A DNA stretch of 64,000 bases from an uncultured Prevotella sp. (GTDB lineage Bacteria; Bacteroidota; Bacteroidia; Bacteroidales; Bacteroidaceae): NCBI GenBank assembly GCA_938028745.1, contig CALIZL010000037.1, positions 28,886 through 92,885 on the forward strand, read 5' to 3'. Positions 45,627-58,288 of the stretch are shown here, in pieces. The position numbers and the translations under genes were made by a program. The notes under the pieces were generated by a model. The model was not told the origin of the DNA and did not search any database. It saw only the letters and a program-made list of their open reading frames with translations. Within the stretch, counting starts at the first letter, position 1, and each line of letters starts with the position of its first letter.

Positions 45627-47537
45627 TTGAAGACATTTAAAGAATTGGGCGTGAGCGAGCCTATATGCCGCGCCATCCAAGAGCTGGGTTTCGAGCAACC
45701 CATGCCTGTACAAGAAGAAGTGATACCCTACCTGCTGGGCAATGGCAACGACGTTATTGCCTTGGCACAGACGGGAACGGGAAAAACAGCAGCCTACGGC
45801 ATACCCGTACTGCAAAAGGTAAACCCCGAAGAGAAACATACGCAGGCCCTTATACTTAGTCCTACGCGCGAACTTTGCTTGCAAATAGCCGACGATTTGG
45901 CCGACTTTTCTAAGTACGTGCAAGGTTTGCACGTGGTGCCCGTGTATGGCGGAGCCTCTATCGAGATGCAAATTCGCCAACTACGCAAGGGCGCACAGAT
46001 AATCGTGGCCACGCCAGGCCGACTTATCGACCTGATGAAACGTGGTGTTGCACAACTAGACAACGTGAACAACGTGGTGCTAGACGAGGCCGACGAGATG
46101 CTGAACATGGGCTTTACCGAGAGCATCAACGCCATATTCGAGGGCGTTCCTGCCGATCGTAACACGCTGCTCTTTTCGGCAACGATGAGCAGGGAGATTG
46201 AAAAGATAGCCAAAAACTACCTGAACGACTACAAGGAAATTGTGGTAGGAAGTCGTAACGAGGGTGCCGAAAAGGTGAACCACATATATTATATGGTGAA
46301 TGCCAAAGACAAATACCTGGCACTTAAACGTCTGGTTGATTTCTATCCGCGCATCTTCGCCATCATTTTTTGCCGTACTAAGCTCGAAACGCAAGAAATA
46401 GCCGACAAGCTTATTCGCGACGGATACAATGCCGAGGCTTTGCACGGCGACCTAAGTCAGCAGCAGCGCGACCTCACCATGCAGAAGTTCCGCAACCACA
46501 ACGTGCAGTTCTTGGTGGCCACCGATGTGGCCGCACGTGGTTTGGACGTTGACGACCTGACACACGTTATTAACTACGGACTGCCTGACGACATCGAAAG
46601 CTACACCCACCGCAGTGGACGAACAGGGCGTGCCGGCAAAAAAGGAACGTCAATCAGCATCATCCACACGCGCGAACGCTCCAAGGTGCGTGCCATCGAG
46701 AAGATTATCCAAAAGGAATTTGTAGACGGAACGCTGCCCACAGCTAAGGAAATATGCAGCAAGCAGCTGTACAAGGCTATGGATGCCATATCTAAGGTAG
46801 ACGTGAACGAGGAAGAAATTGCCCCATTCCTCGAAGAGATTAACCGCCACTTCGAGTACATCGACAAAGAAGACCTTATCAAGAAGATTGTAAGCATGAC
46901 CTTCGGCCGTTTCTTAGACTACTATGCCAACGCGCCCGAAATAGAGAAACCATCGATGAAACGCAACGAACGCGAGGGCAAAAGGGCCGAACGCGGGGGC
47001 GGTCGCGATGCACAGCGCGGCGCACGCGGCAAGCGAACGGAGCGCGGCGCACGTGGTACACGCAAGGCCGAGGCCGGTTATCGCCGCCTGTTTGTTAACT
47101 TAGGTAAGGACGATGGTTTCTATCCTGGCGAGGTAATGCAGTTTATCAACCGCAATGTTCAAGGTCGTGTGGCCGTGGGTCACATTGATTTGCTGGGCAA
47201 ATTCTCGTACATCGAGGTTCCCGAAGGCGATGCCTCGCGCGTTATGCAAGGCCTTTCGGGTGCTAGCTATAAAGGTCGCGACGTGCGATGCAACGATGCC
47301 GACGAGAGCGGACACGGACGTTCGGCCGCGGCTAAGGGCGGCCGAAAGGGGCAACGCTATGCCGACTCGGCTCCCGCAACGGGCGGAAAGCGTGGAAAAA
47401 AGGCGCAACGCAGCTTTAACGACGATAACGAAACGGGCGATTGGCGGCAGTTTTTCCAGCAGCCTGCGCCCAAACTAAAAGGCGCAGAACCCGATTTCTC
47501 GGAAGAAGGTTGGGCTAGGCGCAGGCCGAAAGGCTAG
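45627..47537 (+). CDS. DEAD-box ATP-dependent RNA helicase
   Basis: 636 residues starting at TTG (45627); no ATG is available before the Q motif, which supports the TTG. Helicase motifs: AQTGTGKT (47-54), DEAD (153-156), SAT (184-186), and HRSGRTGRAG in motif VI. A DbpA-type RNA-binding domain follows (YRRLFVNLGKDDGFYPGEVM ... SYIEVPEGDASRVMQGLSG), preceded by an Arg/Gly-rich segment and ended by a basic tail. This matches DeaD/CsdA-like helicases of Bacteroidota that act in ribosome assembly and mRNA unwinding, often induced by cold. Confidence 0.95.
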   Translation: MKTFKELGVSEPICRAIQELGFEQPMPVQEEVIPYLLGNGNDVIALAQTGTGKTAAYGIPVLQKVNPEEKHTQALILSPTRELCLQIADDLADFSKYVQGLHVVPVYGGASIEMQIRQLRKGAQIIVATPGRLIDLMKRGVAQLDNVNNVVLDEADEMLNMGFTESINAIFEGVPADRNTLLFSATMSREIEKIAKNYLNDYKEIVVGSRNEGAEKVNHIYYMVNAKDKYLALKRLVDFYPRIFAIIFCRTKLETQEIADKLIRDGYNAEALHGDLSQQQRDLTMQKFRNHNVQFLVATDVAARGLDVDDLTHVINYGLPDDIESYTHRSGRTGRAGKKGTSISIIHTRERSKVRAIEKIIQKEFVDGTLPTAKEICSKQLYKAMDAISKVDVNEEEIAPFLEEINRHFEYIDKEDLIKKIVSMTFGRFLDYYANAPEIEKPSMKRNEREGKRAERGGGRDAQRGARGKRTERGARGTRKAEAGYRRLFVNLGKDDGFYPGEVMQFINRNVQGRVAVGHIDLLGKFSYIEVPEGDASRVMQGLSGASYKGRDVRCNDADESGHGRSAAAKGGRKGQRYADSAPATGGKRGKKAQRSFNDDNETGDWRQFFQQPAPKLKGAEPDFSEEGWARRRPKG

Positions 47538-47540
47538 GCC

Positions 47541-47612
47541 AATCGGAAAAATTGGACTAGTCCGACCAGTCCGACTAGTCCGACTGGTCTGACTGGTCTG
47601 ACAGGTCCGATT
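47541..47612 (+). repeat. 9-bp tandem repeat in a terminator position
   Basis: Six 9-bp units (GACTAGTCC, GACCAGTCC, GACTAGTCC, GACTGGTCT, GACTGGTCT, GACAGGTCC) at 47555-47608, enclosed by AATCGGA (47541) and TCCGATT (47606). It can fold into a long hairpin after the helicase stop and may end its transcript. Confidence 0.7.
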
Positions 47613-47678
47613 AATTAAAAACAAAGGTAAAAACGAAAAATAGCGCATTGATTATTCGTCATTTCCTTTTTTATTACC

Positions 47679-47686
47679 TACCTTTG
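47679..47686 (+). promoter_or_regulatory. pnp promoter (-7 element)
   Basis: TACCTTTG matches TAnnTTTG, 42 bp before the pnp start. The -33 region reads TTCG. Confidence 0.55.
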
Positions 47687-47728
47687 TGCCAATTTATTTT
47701 TAGATGTTTTAAAACAATAAGTTTTTAG

Positions 47729-49957
47729 ATGAACGTAATAACGAAAACAATTTCATTGCCTGATGGCAGAACCATCAGCATTGAGACCGGGAAAGTGGCA
47801 AAGCAGGCCGATGGTTCGGCTGTCGTTCGTATGGGCAACACCGTGCTACTTGCTACTGTTTGTGCCGCAAAAGATGCAGTTCCCGGAACAGATTTTATGC
47901 CTTTGCAAGTTGATTACAGAGAGCAGTATTCTGCCGCAGGGCGTTTCCCTGGTGGCTTTACCAAACGCGAAGGCAAGCCTGGCGACAACGAGATACTTAC
48001 CTCGCGCCTAGTAGACCGCGTTTTGCGGCCCTTATTCCCATCAAACTACCATGCAGAAGTTTTTGTAAACGTGATGCTGTTGTCGGCAGATGGTGTTGAC
48101 CAACCCGACGCTTTGGCCGGCTTGGCCGCGTCTTCGGCAATGGCATGTTCAGATATACCCTTCGATTTCTACATCAGCGAGGTTCGCGTTGCTAGGGTTA
48201 ACGGCGAGTATGTTGTTAATCCCACCTTCGAACAAATGAAGGAGGCCGACATGGATATCATGGTGGGCGCAACCAAAGATAACATCATGATGGTGGAAGG
48301 CGAAATGGACGAAGTTACCGAACAAGACCTTATCCAAGCCCTCAAAGTGGCTCACGAGGCCATCAAGCCCATGTGCACCATGCAAGAAGAACTGGCTAAG
48401 GAACTGGGTAAAGACGTTAAGCGCGAATACGACCACGAGGTGAACGACGAAGATTTGCGCAAGCAGATGAACGACGAGCTGTATCAGCCTGTGTACGACG
48501 TTACCAAGCAGGCTTTGGCTAAGCAAGAACGTCATGATGCTTTCGACAAAATCGTTACCGACTTCTTGGAGAAGTACGATGCCGAAAACACCGAAAAGCT
48601 TACCGCCGAAGAGCTGGAAGAGAAGCACGCTTTGGCTGCACGCTACTACGACGATGTGTTGCGCGATGCCATGCGCCGTTGCATCCTCGATGAGGGCAAG
48701 CGCCTTGATGGTCGTAAGACCGACGAAATTCGCCCCATCTGGTGCGAAGTAAGCCCGTTGCCCATGCCTCACGGCAGTGCCATCTTTACTCGTGGGGAAA
48801 CGCAAAGCCTTTCAACATGTACCTTGGGCACAAAACTTGATGAGAAAATGGTAGACGATGTGCTCGACAAGAGCTACATGCGTTTCCTTTTGCACTATAA
48901 CTTCCCCCCATTCTCAACAGGCGAGGCCAAGGCACAACGTGGCGTTGGACGTCGCGAAATTGGCCACGGCCACTTGGCTTGGCGTGGTTTGAAGGGTCAG
49001 ATACCCGAAGACTATCCCTACACCGTACGTGTGGTAAGTCAGATTTTGGAGAGCAACGGTTCTTCGTCTATGGCCACCGTATGTGCCGGAACGCTTGCTT
49101 TGATGGATGCAGGTGTGCCTCTTAAAAAGCCAGTTAGCGGTATTGCTATGGGTCTTATCAAGAATCCGGGCGAAGAGAAGTACGCTATCCTCAGCGACAT
49201 CCTTGGTGATGAGGACCACTTGGGCGACATGGACTTCAAAACAACGGGTACGAAAGACGGACTTACGGCCACGCAGATGGACATTAAGTGCGACGGCTTG
49301 AGTTTTGAAATTCTTGAAAAGGCCCTGATGCAAGCTAAGGCAGGCCGCGAGCACATCCTTGGCAAGCTTACCGAAACGATTGCAGAGCCACGTCCCGAAC
49401 TTAAACCCCAAGTTCCACGTATCGTGCAAATAGAAATTCCCAAAGAGTTTATCGGTGCCGTTATTGGCCCTGGTGGAAAGATTATCCAGCAGATGCAAGA
49501 AGACACGGGCACGACGATTACCATCGACGAAGTGGATGGTAAGGGTAAGGTTCAGGTTAGCGCACCCGACAAAGCCAGCATCGATGCAGCCCTTTCTAAG
49601 ATACGTGCCATTGTGGCCGTGCCCGAAGTGGGCGAAATTTACGAGGGAACGGTTCGTTCGGTTATGCCTTATGGCTGCTTCGTAGAGATTATGCCAGGCA
49701 AAGACGGACTGCTACACATCTCGGAAATAGATTGGAAACGCCTTGAAACAGTTGAAGAGGCTGGCATTAAGGAAGGCGACAAGATGCAGGTGAAACTGCT
49801 CGACATCGACCCCAAGACGGGCAAGTACAAGCTGTCGCGCCGTGTGTTGATGGAGAAACCCGAAGGATATGTAGAGCGCGAACGCCGCCCACGTGGCGAC
49901 AGACCCGAAAGAGGTGAACGCCGCGGCCGTCGCGACGATCGTCACGACCGCGACTAA
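47729..49957 (+). CDS. pnp: Polynucleotide phosphorylase
   Basis: 742 residues. A 3'-5' phosphorolytic exoribonuclease that degrades mRNA and forms the core of the degradosome-like complex. Domain order: first RNase PH domain (residues ~1-150, including [20 protein letters not shown]), linker helices, second RNase PH domain ([28 protein letters not shown] core; [20 protein letters not shown]), KH domain ([20 protein letters not shown]), and S1 domain ([20 protein letters not shown] ... [10 protein letters not shown]). A basic Arg/Gly-rich tail ends the protein. Cytoplasmic. Single-gene unit with its own promoter and a strong terminator downstream. Confidence 0.98.
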   Translation: MNVITKTISLPDGRTISIETGKVAKQADGSAVVRMGNTVLLATVCAAKDAVPGTDFMPLQVDYREQYSAAGRFPGGFTKREGKPGDNEILTSRLVDRVLRPLFPSNYHAEVFVNVMLLSADGVDQPDALAGLAASSAMACSDIPFDFYISEVRVARVNGEYVVNPTFEQMKEADMDIMVGATKDNIMMVEGEMDEVTEQDLIQALKVAHEAIKPMCTMQEELAKELGKDVKREYDHEVNDEDLRKQMNDELYQPVYDVTKQALAKQERHDAFDKIVTDFLEKYDAENTEKLTAEELEEKHALAARYYDDVLRDAMRRCILDEGKRLDGRKTDEIRPIWCEVSPLPMPHGSAIFTRGETQSLSTCTLGTKLDEKMVDDVLDKSYMRFLLHYNFPPFSTGEAKAQRGVGRREIGHGHLAWRGLKGQIPEDYPYTVRVVSQILESNGSSSMATVCAGTLALMDAGVPLKKPVSGIAMGLIKNPGEEKYAILSDILGDEDHLGDMDFKTTGTKDGLTATQMDIKCDGLSFEILEKALMQAKAGREHILGKLTETIAEPRPELKPQVPRIVQIEIPKEFIGAVIGPGGKIIQQMQEDTGTTITIDEVDGKGKVQVSAPDKASIDAALSKIRAIVAVPEVGEIYEGTVRSVMPYGCFVEIMPGKDGLLHISEIDWKRLETVEEAGIKEGDKMQVKLLDIDPKTGKYKLSRRVLMEKPEGYVERERRPRGDRPERGERRGRRDDRHDRD

Positions 49958-50066
49958 TGTAAGGCGCCGCATGCCTTTGTCGGTCTATCGCGCCGACAAC
50001 ATGCGCTGCAACAAGCTAGCGTTCGGGCGTACATTGCGCCCTCTACACAAGCATAACTTTTAATTG

Positions 50067-50105
50067 GTGAGCCGCCTTTATCGTAAAGGTGGCTCACTTT
50101 TTTTG
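50067..50105 (+). terminator. Intrinsic terminator after pnp
   Basis: 14-bp stem GTGAGCCGCCTTTA / TAAAGGTGGCTCAC (one wobble) with a TCG loop at 50067-50097, followed by a run of T. Confidence 0.9.
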
Positions 50106-50414
50106 TTTATAGAGGGAAATAGTAAGCCATAAACCAATAAGCTTACGGCTTTATGGATGCAAAAACTCACCACCTGATGAGTTAGTACAACTAAAAGGAA
50201 TTATTGCTGTGCGCTAAACCTCAAATCGGCTCGGCTTTTCTATCCGCGTTGGCCATCAAATAGGCGTTGCGGATTTCGTTTTCGAAAAGTAAGCTCCCCC
50301 TTTCAGACAATCATTCATCCCAAAAGTTCTTCCGTGTAAGTGCTCTTTTACTGGCACAAGGATTAAATTCAACACTGGCAGGCAATGGCGCGGAATAACA
50401 ATCGTAAGATTGTA
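50106..50414. other. Intergenic, no clear feature
   Basis: No gene or known element recognised between the pnp terminator and repeat element C. Confidence 0.4.
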
Positions 50415-50960
50415 AAACATTTGTACCGAAATTTAACATTATGAGTGCCCTCGCCGTAAAATTTCCAGGCATCGGTCGGATTTTCGCGCGTATTTTTAAA
50501 GTTTGTAACTGTTTGATTTATCGGTATTTACGAGAAATATGGCACAAAATCATGTTTTTTAGCACGTATTAGGGCTGCAAAACAACATGAAGTGCTCAAC
50601 CAAACGCCACCAAGCAGTTTTTCATCCCAAGTGGTCAAAATGCCTATAAATAACGCTTAAAATGCTGCTTTTTATGGGTTTTGGCTGCATTTTGCTGCAT
50701 TTTACCTTGCATTTTGGTGCATATTGCGCTGCGTTTTGGTGCATATTGCAGTGCGTTTTGGTGCATATTACGCTGCATTTTGGTGCATATTGCAGTGCGT
50801 TTTGGTGCATATTGCGATGTGTTTTGCTGCAAAACGCGTTGCAACAACTAGCGATTAGACTCTATTTTCTTGTCCTTGCGGATGCAAATTTGGGAGAATT
50901 TTTCTTCAAAGAGAAATGCAAAAGCATAGTAAATGGCCAAAAATGGAGGGGATAAGCACT
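50415..50960 (+). repeat. Related non-coding repeat element, copy C
   Basis: Shares with copy A the left edge (ACGAAATTTAACATTATGAG in A; CCGAAATTTAACATTATGAG here) and a 24-bp minisatellite of TGCGTTTTGGTGCATATTGC units (50690-50840), like the GCGTTTTGGTGCTAAA units of A. The middle sequence differs. No gene. Confidence 0.6.
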
Positions 50961-51342
50961 CAACATTTGCCGAAATTTCATCGCTTGGGCGCATTTTATA
51001 TGGCTTTTAGCGGTTATTTTCTTCTAGAATGGTTCGGCTGAAGAACGCAGTTTGTAAAACATACTTACCGCTTTAACAAATCGCAAATAGGCACTTTCCG
51101 AGATAAGGACACCATTTGCTGTTTTCAAATATTTTAGCGGACGGCAATAAATAAGGAATTGATTTTAGAGAGTTGTTTGCATATATCCCACTTTGCCGCC
51201 AACACATCAACACAATATGTACATGCAGTGATGCTACACAAGGTGCTGTGTACTGATGCTTGCGCCCGAATGTGCAAACTCGCCCATAAGGCAACCAATT
51301 GCAAAAGCCAGTTCTTCTTGATGATAAAGAACCTCAACATCC
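50961..51342. other. Intergenic, no clear feature
   Basis: Only overlapping short frames; lies beyond the 3' end of recO. Confidence 0.4.
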
Positions 51343-52074
51343 TCACTCGCTATCGTAAACTTGCCGTAGCACATCAAACGATTTTAGTTCGGGAAAGTCG
51401 GGGATGTGCAGGCGATAGAAGTTGATGGCTAGTTGCGTACAGCGGTTCCGCTCGTTGTGCGATAGGGCGAAACGGTGCATCGTTTGGGGCGTTATGCGCA
51501 TAAGCGTGGCCATTTGGGCGGCATCGGCCGAGGAGAGATAATCGTTGTGCATGGGAATGGCCGGTACGAAACAGCCACTTCGTAGGTCGAAAAGGCAACC
51601 GGGCGAGTAGTTTTCCAAGTTAGGATAGAAACCTAAGAACCGCGAAAGCCTTATCATAAAGGCCAGGTGGAAGTTGGCGAACAGCTGTTGCGCGCCGTCG
51701 AGCCAGCGAACACTCATTTCCACGTAGCGGTATAGCGGCACGTTTTGCTGCTCGCTACGTGTGGCGTGGCAAAGAAACTCGGCCAAGAAAAGCGTTATGG
51801 CCAATTTAGCCTCGCTATATGGTATGGACGTGAAAGGGTAGGCCATGCGCGCATCGCGTAGCCGTTGCAGTCGCGCGTTGGGACGGTGGTCTAGTTCAAT
51901 CTCCAAAATCGTAAGCGGTTGAAACAGCTGTTTCTTAATCTTCGCTTTCTGCGTGCGTGGAATGTTGCTCACAAACGAAACTCGCCCGAACGTCTCCGTG
52001 AGCATGTCGGTTATCAGTTGGCTGTCTCCGTATTTGATGGAGCGTAGCACGATGGCATGAGTTTTTACGAGCAT
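51343..52074 (-). CDS. recO: DNA repair protein RecO
   Basis: 243 residues. RecO helps load RecA at single-strand gaps in the RecFOR pathway. The N-terminal OB fold is recognisable (MLVKTHAIVLRSIKYGDSQL, VSFVSNIPRTQKAKIKKQLF, PLTILEIEL), followed by the helical domain (LFLAEFLCHATRSEQQNVPL). The zinc cysteines seen in some RecO proteins are absent, as is usual in this phylum. Divergent from tRNA-Glu. Confidence 0.9.
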   Translation of the reverse strand: MLVKTHAIVLRSIKYGDSQLITDMLTETFGRVSFVSNIPRTQKAKIKKQLFQPLTILEIELDHRPNARLQRLRDARMAYPFTSIPYSEAKLAITLFLAEFLCHATRSEQQNVPLYRYVEMSVRWLDGAQQLFANFHLAFMIRLSRFLGFYPNLENYSPGCLFDLRSGCFVPAIPMHNDYLSSADAAQMATLMRITPQTMHRFALSHNERNRCTQLAINFYRLHIPDFPELKSFDVLRQVYDSE

Positions 52075-52185
52075 GAACCTGATGATATTATGTAATGAGT
52101 GGGTGGCAAAAACATGCCTTAAAGCGACTTTACCCTTGCAAAAATACGAAAAATCAGCCTTTTAGAGAAAAATATCACGTGAAAG

Positions 52186-52217
52186 TTTGGTAGAAAGGAT
52201 AAAAGTGTGTACCTTTG
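52186..52217 (+). promoter_or_regulatory. tRNA-Glu promoter
   Basis: TTTG (52186-52189), 20-bp spacer, TACCTTTG (52210-52217): a full consensus match, 18 bp before the tRNA. Confidence 0.8.
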
Positions 52218-52235
52218 CAACCGCAAATAAGCAAT

Positions 52236-52307
52236 GGTCCCTTCGTCTATCGGTTAGGACGAGAGATTTTCATTCTCTAAAGAGGAGTTCGACTCTCCTA
52301 GGGACTA
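52236..52307 (+). tRNA. tRNA-Glu (anticodon TTC)
   Basis: 72-nt cloverleaf: acceptor GGTCCCT / AGGGACT, anticodon stem AGAGA / TCTCT around loop TTTTCAT (anticodon TTC), T arm GGAG-TTCGACT-CTCC. No encoded CCA. It is 25 bp upstream of rpsT and probably co-transcribed. Confidence 0.95.
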
Positions 52308-52332
52308 CTAAAAAATAAAAAGGAAATAAGAG

Positions 52333-52587
52333 ATGGCAAATCACAAATCATCATTAAAGAGAATACGCCAAACAAAGGTGCGGACTCTGCATAACAAGTA
52401 TTATGCGAAGACAATGCGTAATGCCGTTCGTAAGCTGCGCGCTCTTACCAATAAGGACGAGGCTGTTAAGCTTTATCCCACCGTTCAGAAGATGCTGGAC
52501 AAACTTGCAAAGACCAACATTATACACAAGAACAAGGCAGCCAACTTGAAGTCGAGCTTGGCTCTGCATATCAATAAGCTGGGCTGA
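52333..52587 (+). CDS. rpsT: 30S ribosomal protein S20
   Basis: 84 residues, basic and helical, starting [20 protein letters not shown] and ending with the conserved [20 protein letters not shown] segment. S20 binds 16S rRNA in early 30S assembly. AAGGAAATAAG lies before the ATG. Directly follows tRNA-Glu and ends at a terminator. Confidence 0.97.
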   Translation: MANHKSSLKRIRQTKVRTLHNKYYAKTMRNAVRKLRALTNKDEAVKLYPTVQKMLDKLAKTNIIHKNKAANLKSSLALHINKLG

Positions 52588-52613
52588 TAGCTCGGTTTTG
52601 AGTCGACTTTTAC

Positions 52614-52657
52614 AAATCCGCAGTTCTAAAATAAGGAGCTGCGGATTCTTGTTTTTT
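52614..52657 (+). terminator. Intrinsic terminator after rpsT
   Basis: Stem AATCCGCAG (52615-52623) / CTGCGGATT (52639-52647), then CTTGTTTTTT. Confidence 0.85.
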
Positions 52658-52891
52658 AGCCTTATGTGTACCTTTCTCCTTTTAATTCCAGGTATTGATT
52701 GAGAGAATGGCATCACCACCAAAAGTAAGTTGAACTCGAAGGATGAAAAGCTGATTTCACGATTAATGATGGTGAACAACTATTTTGATGGGGGCATACG
52801 TTTGATAAAATGTCATCGAGGAAAGATGGCGAAGTACACTGTGTATGGGTGCGGAGAAAAATAGTTATAAGACAATTAAATGTTAAGGAGG

Positions 52892-53374
52892 ATGAGAAAA
52901 TTATTGATATTGGCAGCGCTGTTCTTAACTAGCATTGCAGCTTTTGCTCAAGGTGCAGCGGAGAGAAACCCTGAATGGGCAAAGGTAAGTTTGTTTCTGG
53001 AAGATTTAGAGAAACATAAAGGCGACTATATAGGAAAGCCAGCCAAGGTTTTATACGATACGCTAAGGGCGAGTGTGTTTAGGATAAGGGATGTTGGCTT
53101 GATGGAAACAAGCATGCCATCCCATCCGAAAAACAAAAGCTTTCTAACGGGTTTATACTTATACGATGTGCGTTCAGATGCGTCTCTTAAAGAACGGAAA
53201 AGCTTTATCATTGACGTAAGTTTAAACTGCCATGTCGATAGTGATGAGTTTTGGGGTAAATTGCCAGAAGGTAATGCCTGGATGGAACATGCCATATTGC
53301 AGACAATGAACTACATCGTAACGGACATCAGTTGCTCTTGGTTTGACATGGGCGTCACAATAAGACCTGAATAA
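52892..53374 (+). CDS. Small secreted protein of unknown function
   Basis: 160 residues from the ATG at 52892; an upstream ATG at 52880 would add four residues. Clear signal peptide (MRKLLILAALFLTSIAAFAQ). The mature part has no domain I recognise; it is mixed alpha/beta (LEDLEKHKGDYIGKPAKVLY; SFIIDVSLNCHVDSDEFW). Likely periplasmic. It stands alone between rpsT and gyrB. Confidence 0.7.
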   Translation: MRKLLILAALFLTSIAAFAQGAAERNPEWAKVSLFLEDLEKHKGDYIGKPAKVLYDTLRASVFRIRDVGLMETSMPSHPKNKSFLTGLYLYDVRSDASLKERKSFIIDVSLNCHVDSDEFWGKLPEGNAWMEHAILQTMNYIVTDISCSWFDMGVTIRPE

Positions 53375-53497
53375 TATGCAACAAGTTGTAGGGTGTGGGA
53401 ACAAACAAACGCGCATTCTGCAACTTTAAACGGTAAATAACATTTCTTGTGTACGTCAAAATGCAGTTAAACCTTTCTGTTTCTCGCTGATTTTTAG

Positions 53498-55504
<2,007 letters not shown>

Positions 55505-55659
55505 GGGCAACCGCGTATGTGGTAAAGTTTCTGAGTTCGTTAGCTGGTGTGTCCTTCGGCCTTCAAACGCTTTCGGCTGAATAAAGCAGTAGGCTTTCGG
55601 CTGGATGGAGCACACGATGGCAAACAGCAAGCTAAGAACTGGCAAGCTTACATGTATAT

Positions 55660-55705
55660 ATAATAAGGAGAGACTGCCTTTCGGGTGCAGCCTCTCTTTG
55701 TTATT
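55660..55705 (+). terminator. Probable terminator after gyrB
   Basis: GGAGAGACTGC and GCAGCCTCTC pair with one mismatch around CTTTCGGGT, followed by TTTGTTATT. Confidence 0.55.
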
Positions 55706-55909
55706 AGGCAGGTTCTAAAAAACAAACTGGACATATTAGAACATGCCATTAGCAAGTATTATCAGCGAAAACTGCCACGCCCGCCGCCTAAACGCTTGTG
55801 CATGCAGCTCTGCACTGCCTGCTGTGCCTGATGGCGTTGGCAAATAGAAAACGGGTGCTAGGCGATAACGTTTGCCCCATATGTTTCCCCCACAAACAAC
55901 AAACGACAA

Positions 55910-58288
55910 ATGAGAAAGACTATCTTAACAACAGCAACACTACTTTTTTCGGGCCTTACATCGTTCGGGCAAGGTCTGCCCCTGCGCATTTGGGACAATC
56001 GCCCAGGCTCTTTCTTCGAGAACAGCATGCCCATTGGCAACGGAAAACTCGGTGCAATAGTAGACGGAAACCCGCATTGCGACTATCTTAAACTGAACGA
56101 CATCACGCTGTGGAGCGGCAAACCCATCGACCCAAACGAGGATGCTGGCGCGCACAAGTGGATTCCACAGATACGAAAAGCCCTGTTTGAAGAGAACTAT
56201 GCGCTGGCCGACTCGCTGCAACTGCGCGTGCAAGGGCATAATTCGGCTTGGTATCAGCCGCTTTCCACCCTGTGCATCCGCGATGTGAAAGCGGCTGCAA
56301 ACGCCGATGCGCCTTTGAAGAACTATCGCCGAGAGCTCGACTTGGATAGTAGCTTGGTAAAGGTGAGTTATGAAAGTGAGGGCGTGAGCTATCGTCGAGA
56401 GTACTTCGCCTCGCATCCCGACCGCGCCATCATGGTGCGCCTTACGGCCAACAAGCCCCACGCCATCAGCCTGCAACTGTCGCTTACCTCGTTGCTCAAC
56501 CATCAAACACGTGTGGAAGGCAACACCATCAGGCTCATGGGGCATGCCGAAGGCCACCCCGACAGCACTGTTCACTTTTGCAACCTGCTGCAAGCGAAGG
56601 CCACAGGCGGCACCATAACGGCACAGGATAGCACGCTCTTGATAAGCAACGCCACACAAGTGGTGCTGTATATCGTTAACGAAACAAGCTATAACGGCTT
56701 TGACAAGCACCCCGTAACGCAGGGCGCACCCTATGTGCAACTGGCAGAAACCGACTTGAAGAACCTGCAAAACTGCACGTTCGAACAGCTAAAACAAAAC
56801 CATACGGACGATTATCAGGCTCTTTTCGGTCGCCTTGCCCTGCATTTGGATGGCGCAAGACTAGATACGCTCCGAACAACCGAGCAGCAACTGCTAGACT
56901 ACACCAAGCGGGGAGAAACCAATCCTTATCTCGAAACGCTTTACTTTCAGTTTGGTCGCTACCTGCTCATCAGCTCATCGCGCACACCTGGCGTGCCTGC
57001 CAACCTGCAAGGGCTTTGGAATCCGCACGTTAGGGCATCTTGGCGAAGCAACTATACGGTTAACATCAACCTTGAAGAGAACTATTGGCCTGCGCAAGTG
57101 GCTAACCTTGCCGAGCTGACCACGCCTTTGGTTGGCATGGTGAAGGCTCTATCCGTGAACGGTCGTTACGCTGCACGAAACTATTACGGCATTAACGAAG
57201 GCTGGTGTTCGAGCCATAACACCGACCTGTGGGCCATGACGAACCCCGTGGGAGAGAAACGAGAAAGTCCTGAATGGGCCAACTGGAACCTCGGAGGTGC
57301 ATGGTTGTTGAGCAACCTTTGGGAACAGTACGACTTTACACGCGACCGCCATTATCTTCGCCACACACTATTCCCGCTGATGAAAGGCGCGTGCGACTTT
57401 ATGTTGCAATGGCTCGTGGAGAACCCCAAGAAGCCGGGCGAGCTGATTACTGCGCCCAGCACATCGCCCGAAAACGAATATGTTACGCCCAATGGCTACC
57501 ACGGCACAACGGTGTATGGCGGTACAGCAGACCTCGCCATATTGCGCGAACTGTTCGCCAACACGGCTACCGCCGACGAAATTCTGAACGGACGGCCAAC
57601 GGCTTACAGCAAAAAACTGCGCCAAACGATAGGCCGCCTGCATCCATACACCATCGGTAAGGAGGGCGACTTGAACGAATGGTACTACGATTGGAACGAT
57701 TTCGATCCGCAACATCGCCACCAAACTCACCTCATCGGGTTGTATCCGGGGCATCACATCGCGCCCGAAACAACGCCCGAACTGGCCGAGGCCGCCCGAA
57801 AGACGTTGGTGCAGAAGGGCGACATCTCTACGGGATGGAGCACGGGATGGCGCATCAACCTGTGGGCTAGGCTCTACAATGGCGAGAAGGCCTACCAAAT
57901 ATACCGTAAACTGCTGACTTATGTGGCACCCGATGCCATCAGGAAGAGCGATGCAGGCCCTGGTGGCGGCACCTATCCCAACCTTTTCGATGCCCATCCG
58001 CCTTTCCAGATAGATGGTAACTTTGGCGGAACGGCTGGCGTTTGCGAGATGCTGATGCAAAGCGCACGCGGCATTAGGCTCTTGCCTGCGTTGCCCTCGG
58101 CGTGGCCTTCGGGCAGTGTTAAGGGCCTTTGTGCGCGCGGTGGCTTCGTTGTCGACTTCTCTTGGCGCAATGGTAGCGTAACCCAAGTGCGCATTAAGAG
58201 CAACGCGGGCGGACAAACCACGCTGTACTATAATGGAAAGGCGCACAAAGTGAAGTTAAAAGCGGGTAAGGAGGCCGTGTTGCGATGA
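55910..58288 (+). CDS. GH95-family alpha-L-fucosidase, secreted
   Basis: 792 residues with signal peptide ...TSFGQG. The N-terminal beta domain starts RIWDNRPGSFFENSMPIGNG and KLNDITLWSGKP, a GH95 hallmark. The (alpha/alpha)6 catalytic domain has NLQGLWNPHVRASWRSNYTV, with Asn385 and Asn387 in VNINLEENYW, Glu521 in TSPENEY and Asp702 in FQIDGNFGGTAG. These correspond to the Asn, Glu and Asp used by the bifidobacterial AfcA fucosidase. It removes alpha-1,2-linked L-fucose (some members act on L-galactose). Likely periplasmic or secreted. Its stop overlaps the next start (ATGA), so the two are translationally coupled. Confidence 0.93.
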   Translation: MRKTILTTATLLFSGLTSFGQGLPLRIWDNRPGSFFENSMPIGNGKLGAIVDGNPHCDYLKLNDITLWSGKPIDPNEDAGAHKWIPQIRKALFEENYALADSLQLRVQGHNSAWYQPLSTLCIRDVKAAANADAPLKNYRRELDLDSSLVKVSYESEGVSYRREYFASHPDRAIMVRLTANKPHAISLQLSLTSLLNHQTRVEGNTIRLMGHAEGHPDSTVHFCNLLQAKATGGTITAQDSTLLISNATQVVLYIVNETSYNGFDKHPVTQGAPYVQLAETDLKNLQNCTFEQLKQNHTDDYQALFGRLALHLDGARLDTLRTTEQQLLDYTKRGETNPYLETLYFQFGRYLLISSSRTPGVPANLQGLWNPHVRASWRSNYTVNINLEENYWPAQVANLAELTTPLVGMVKALSVNGRYAARNYYGINEGWCSSHNTDLWAMTNPVGEKRESPEWANWNLGGAWLLSNLWEQYDFTRDRHYLRHTLFPLMKGACDFMLQWLVENPKKPGELITAPSTSPENEYVTPNGYHGTTVYGGTADLAILRELFANTATADEILNGRPTAYSKKLRQTIGRLHPYTIGKEGDLNEWYYDWNDFDPQHRHQTHLIGLYPGHHIAPETTPELAEAARKTLVQKGDISTGWSTGWRINLWARLYNGEKAYQIYRKLLTYVAPDAIRKSDAGPGGGTYPNLFDAHPPFQIDGNFGGTAGVCEMLMQSARGIRLLPALPSAWPSGSVKGLCARGGFVVDFSWRNGSVTQVRIKSNAGGQTTLYYNGKAHKVKLKAGKEAVLR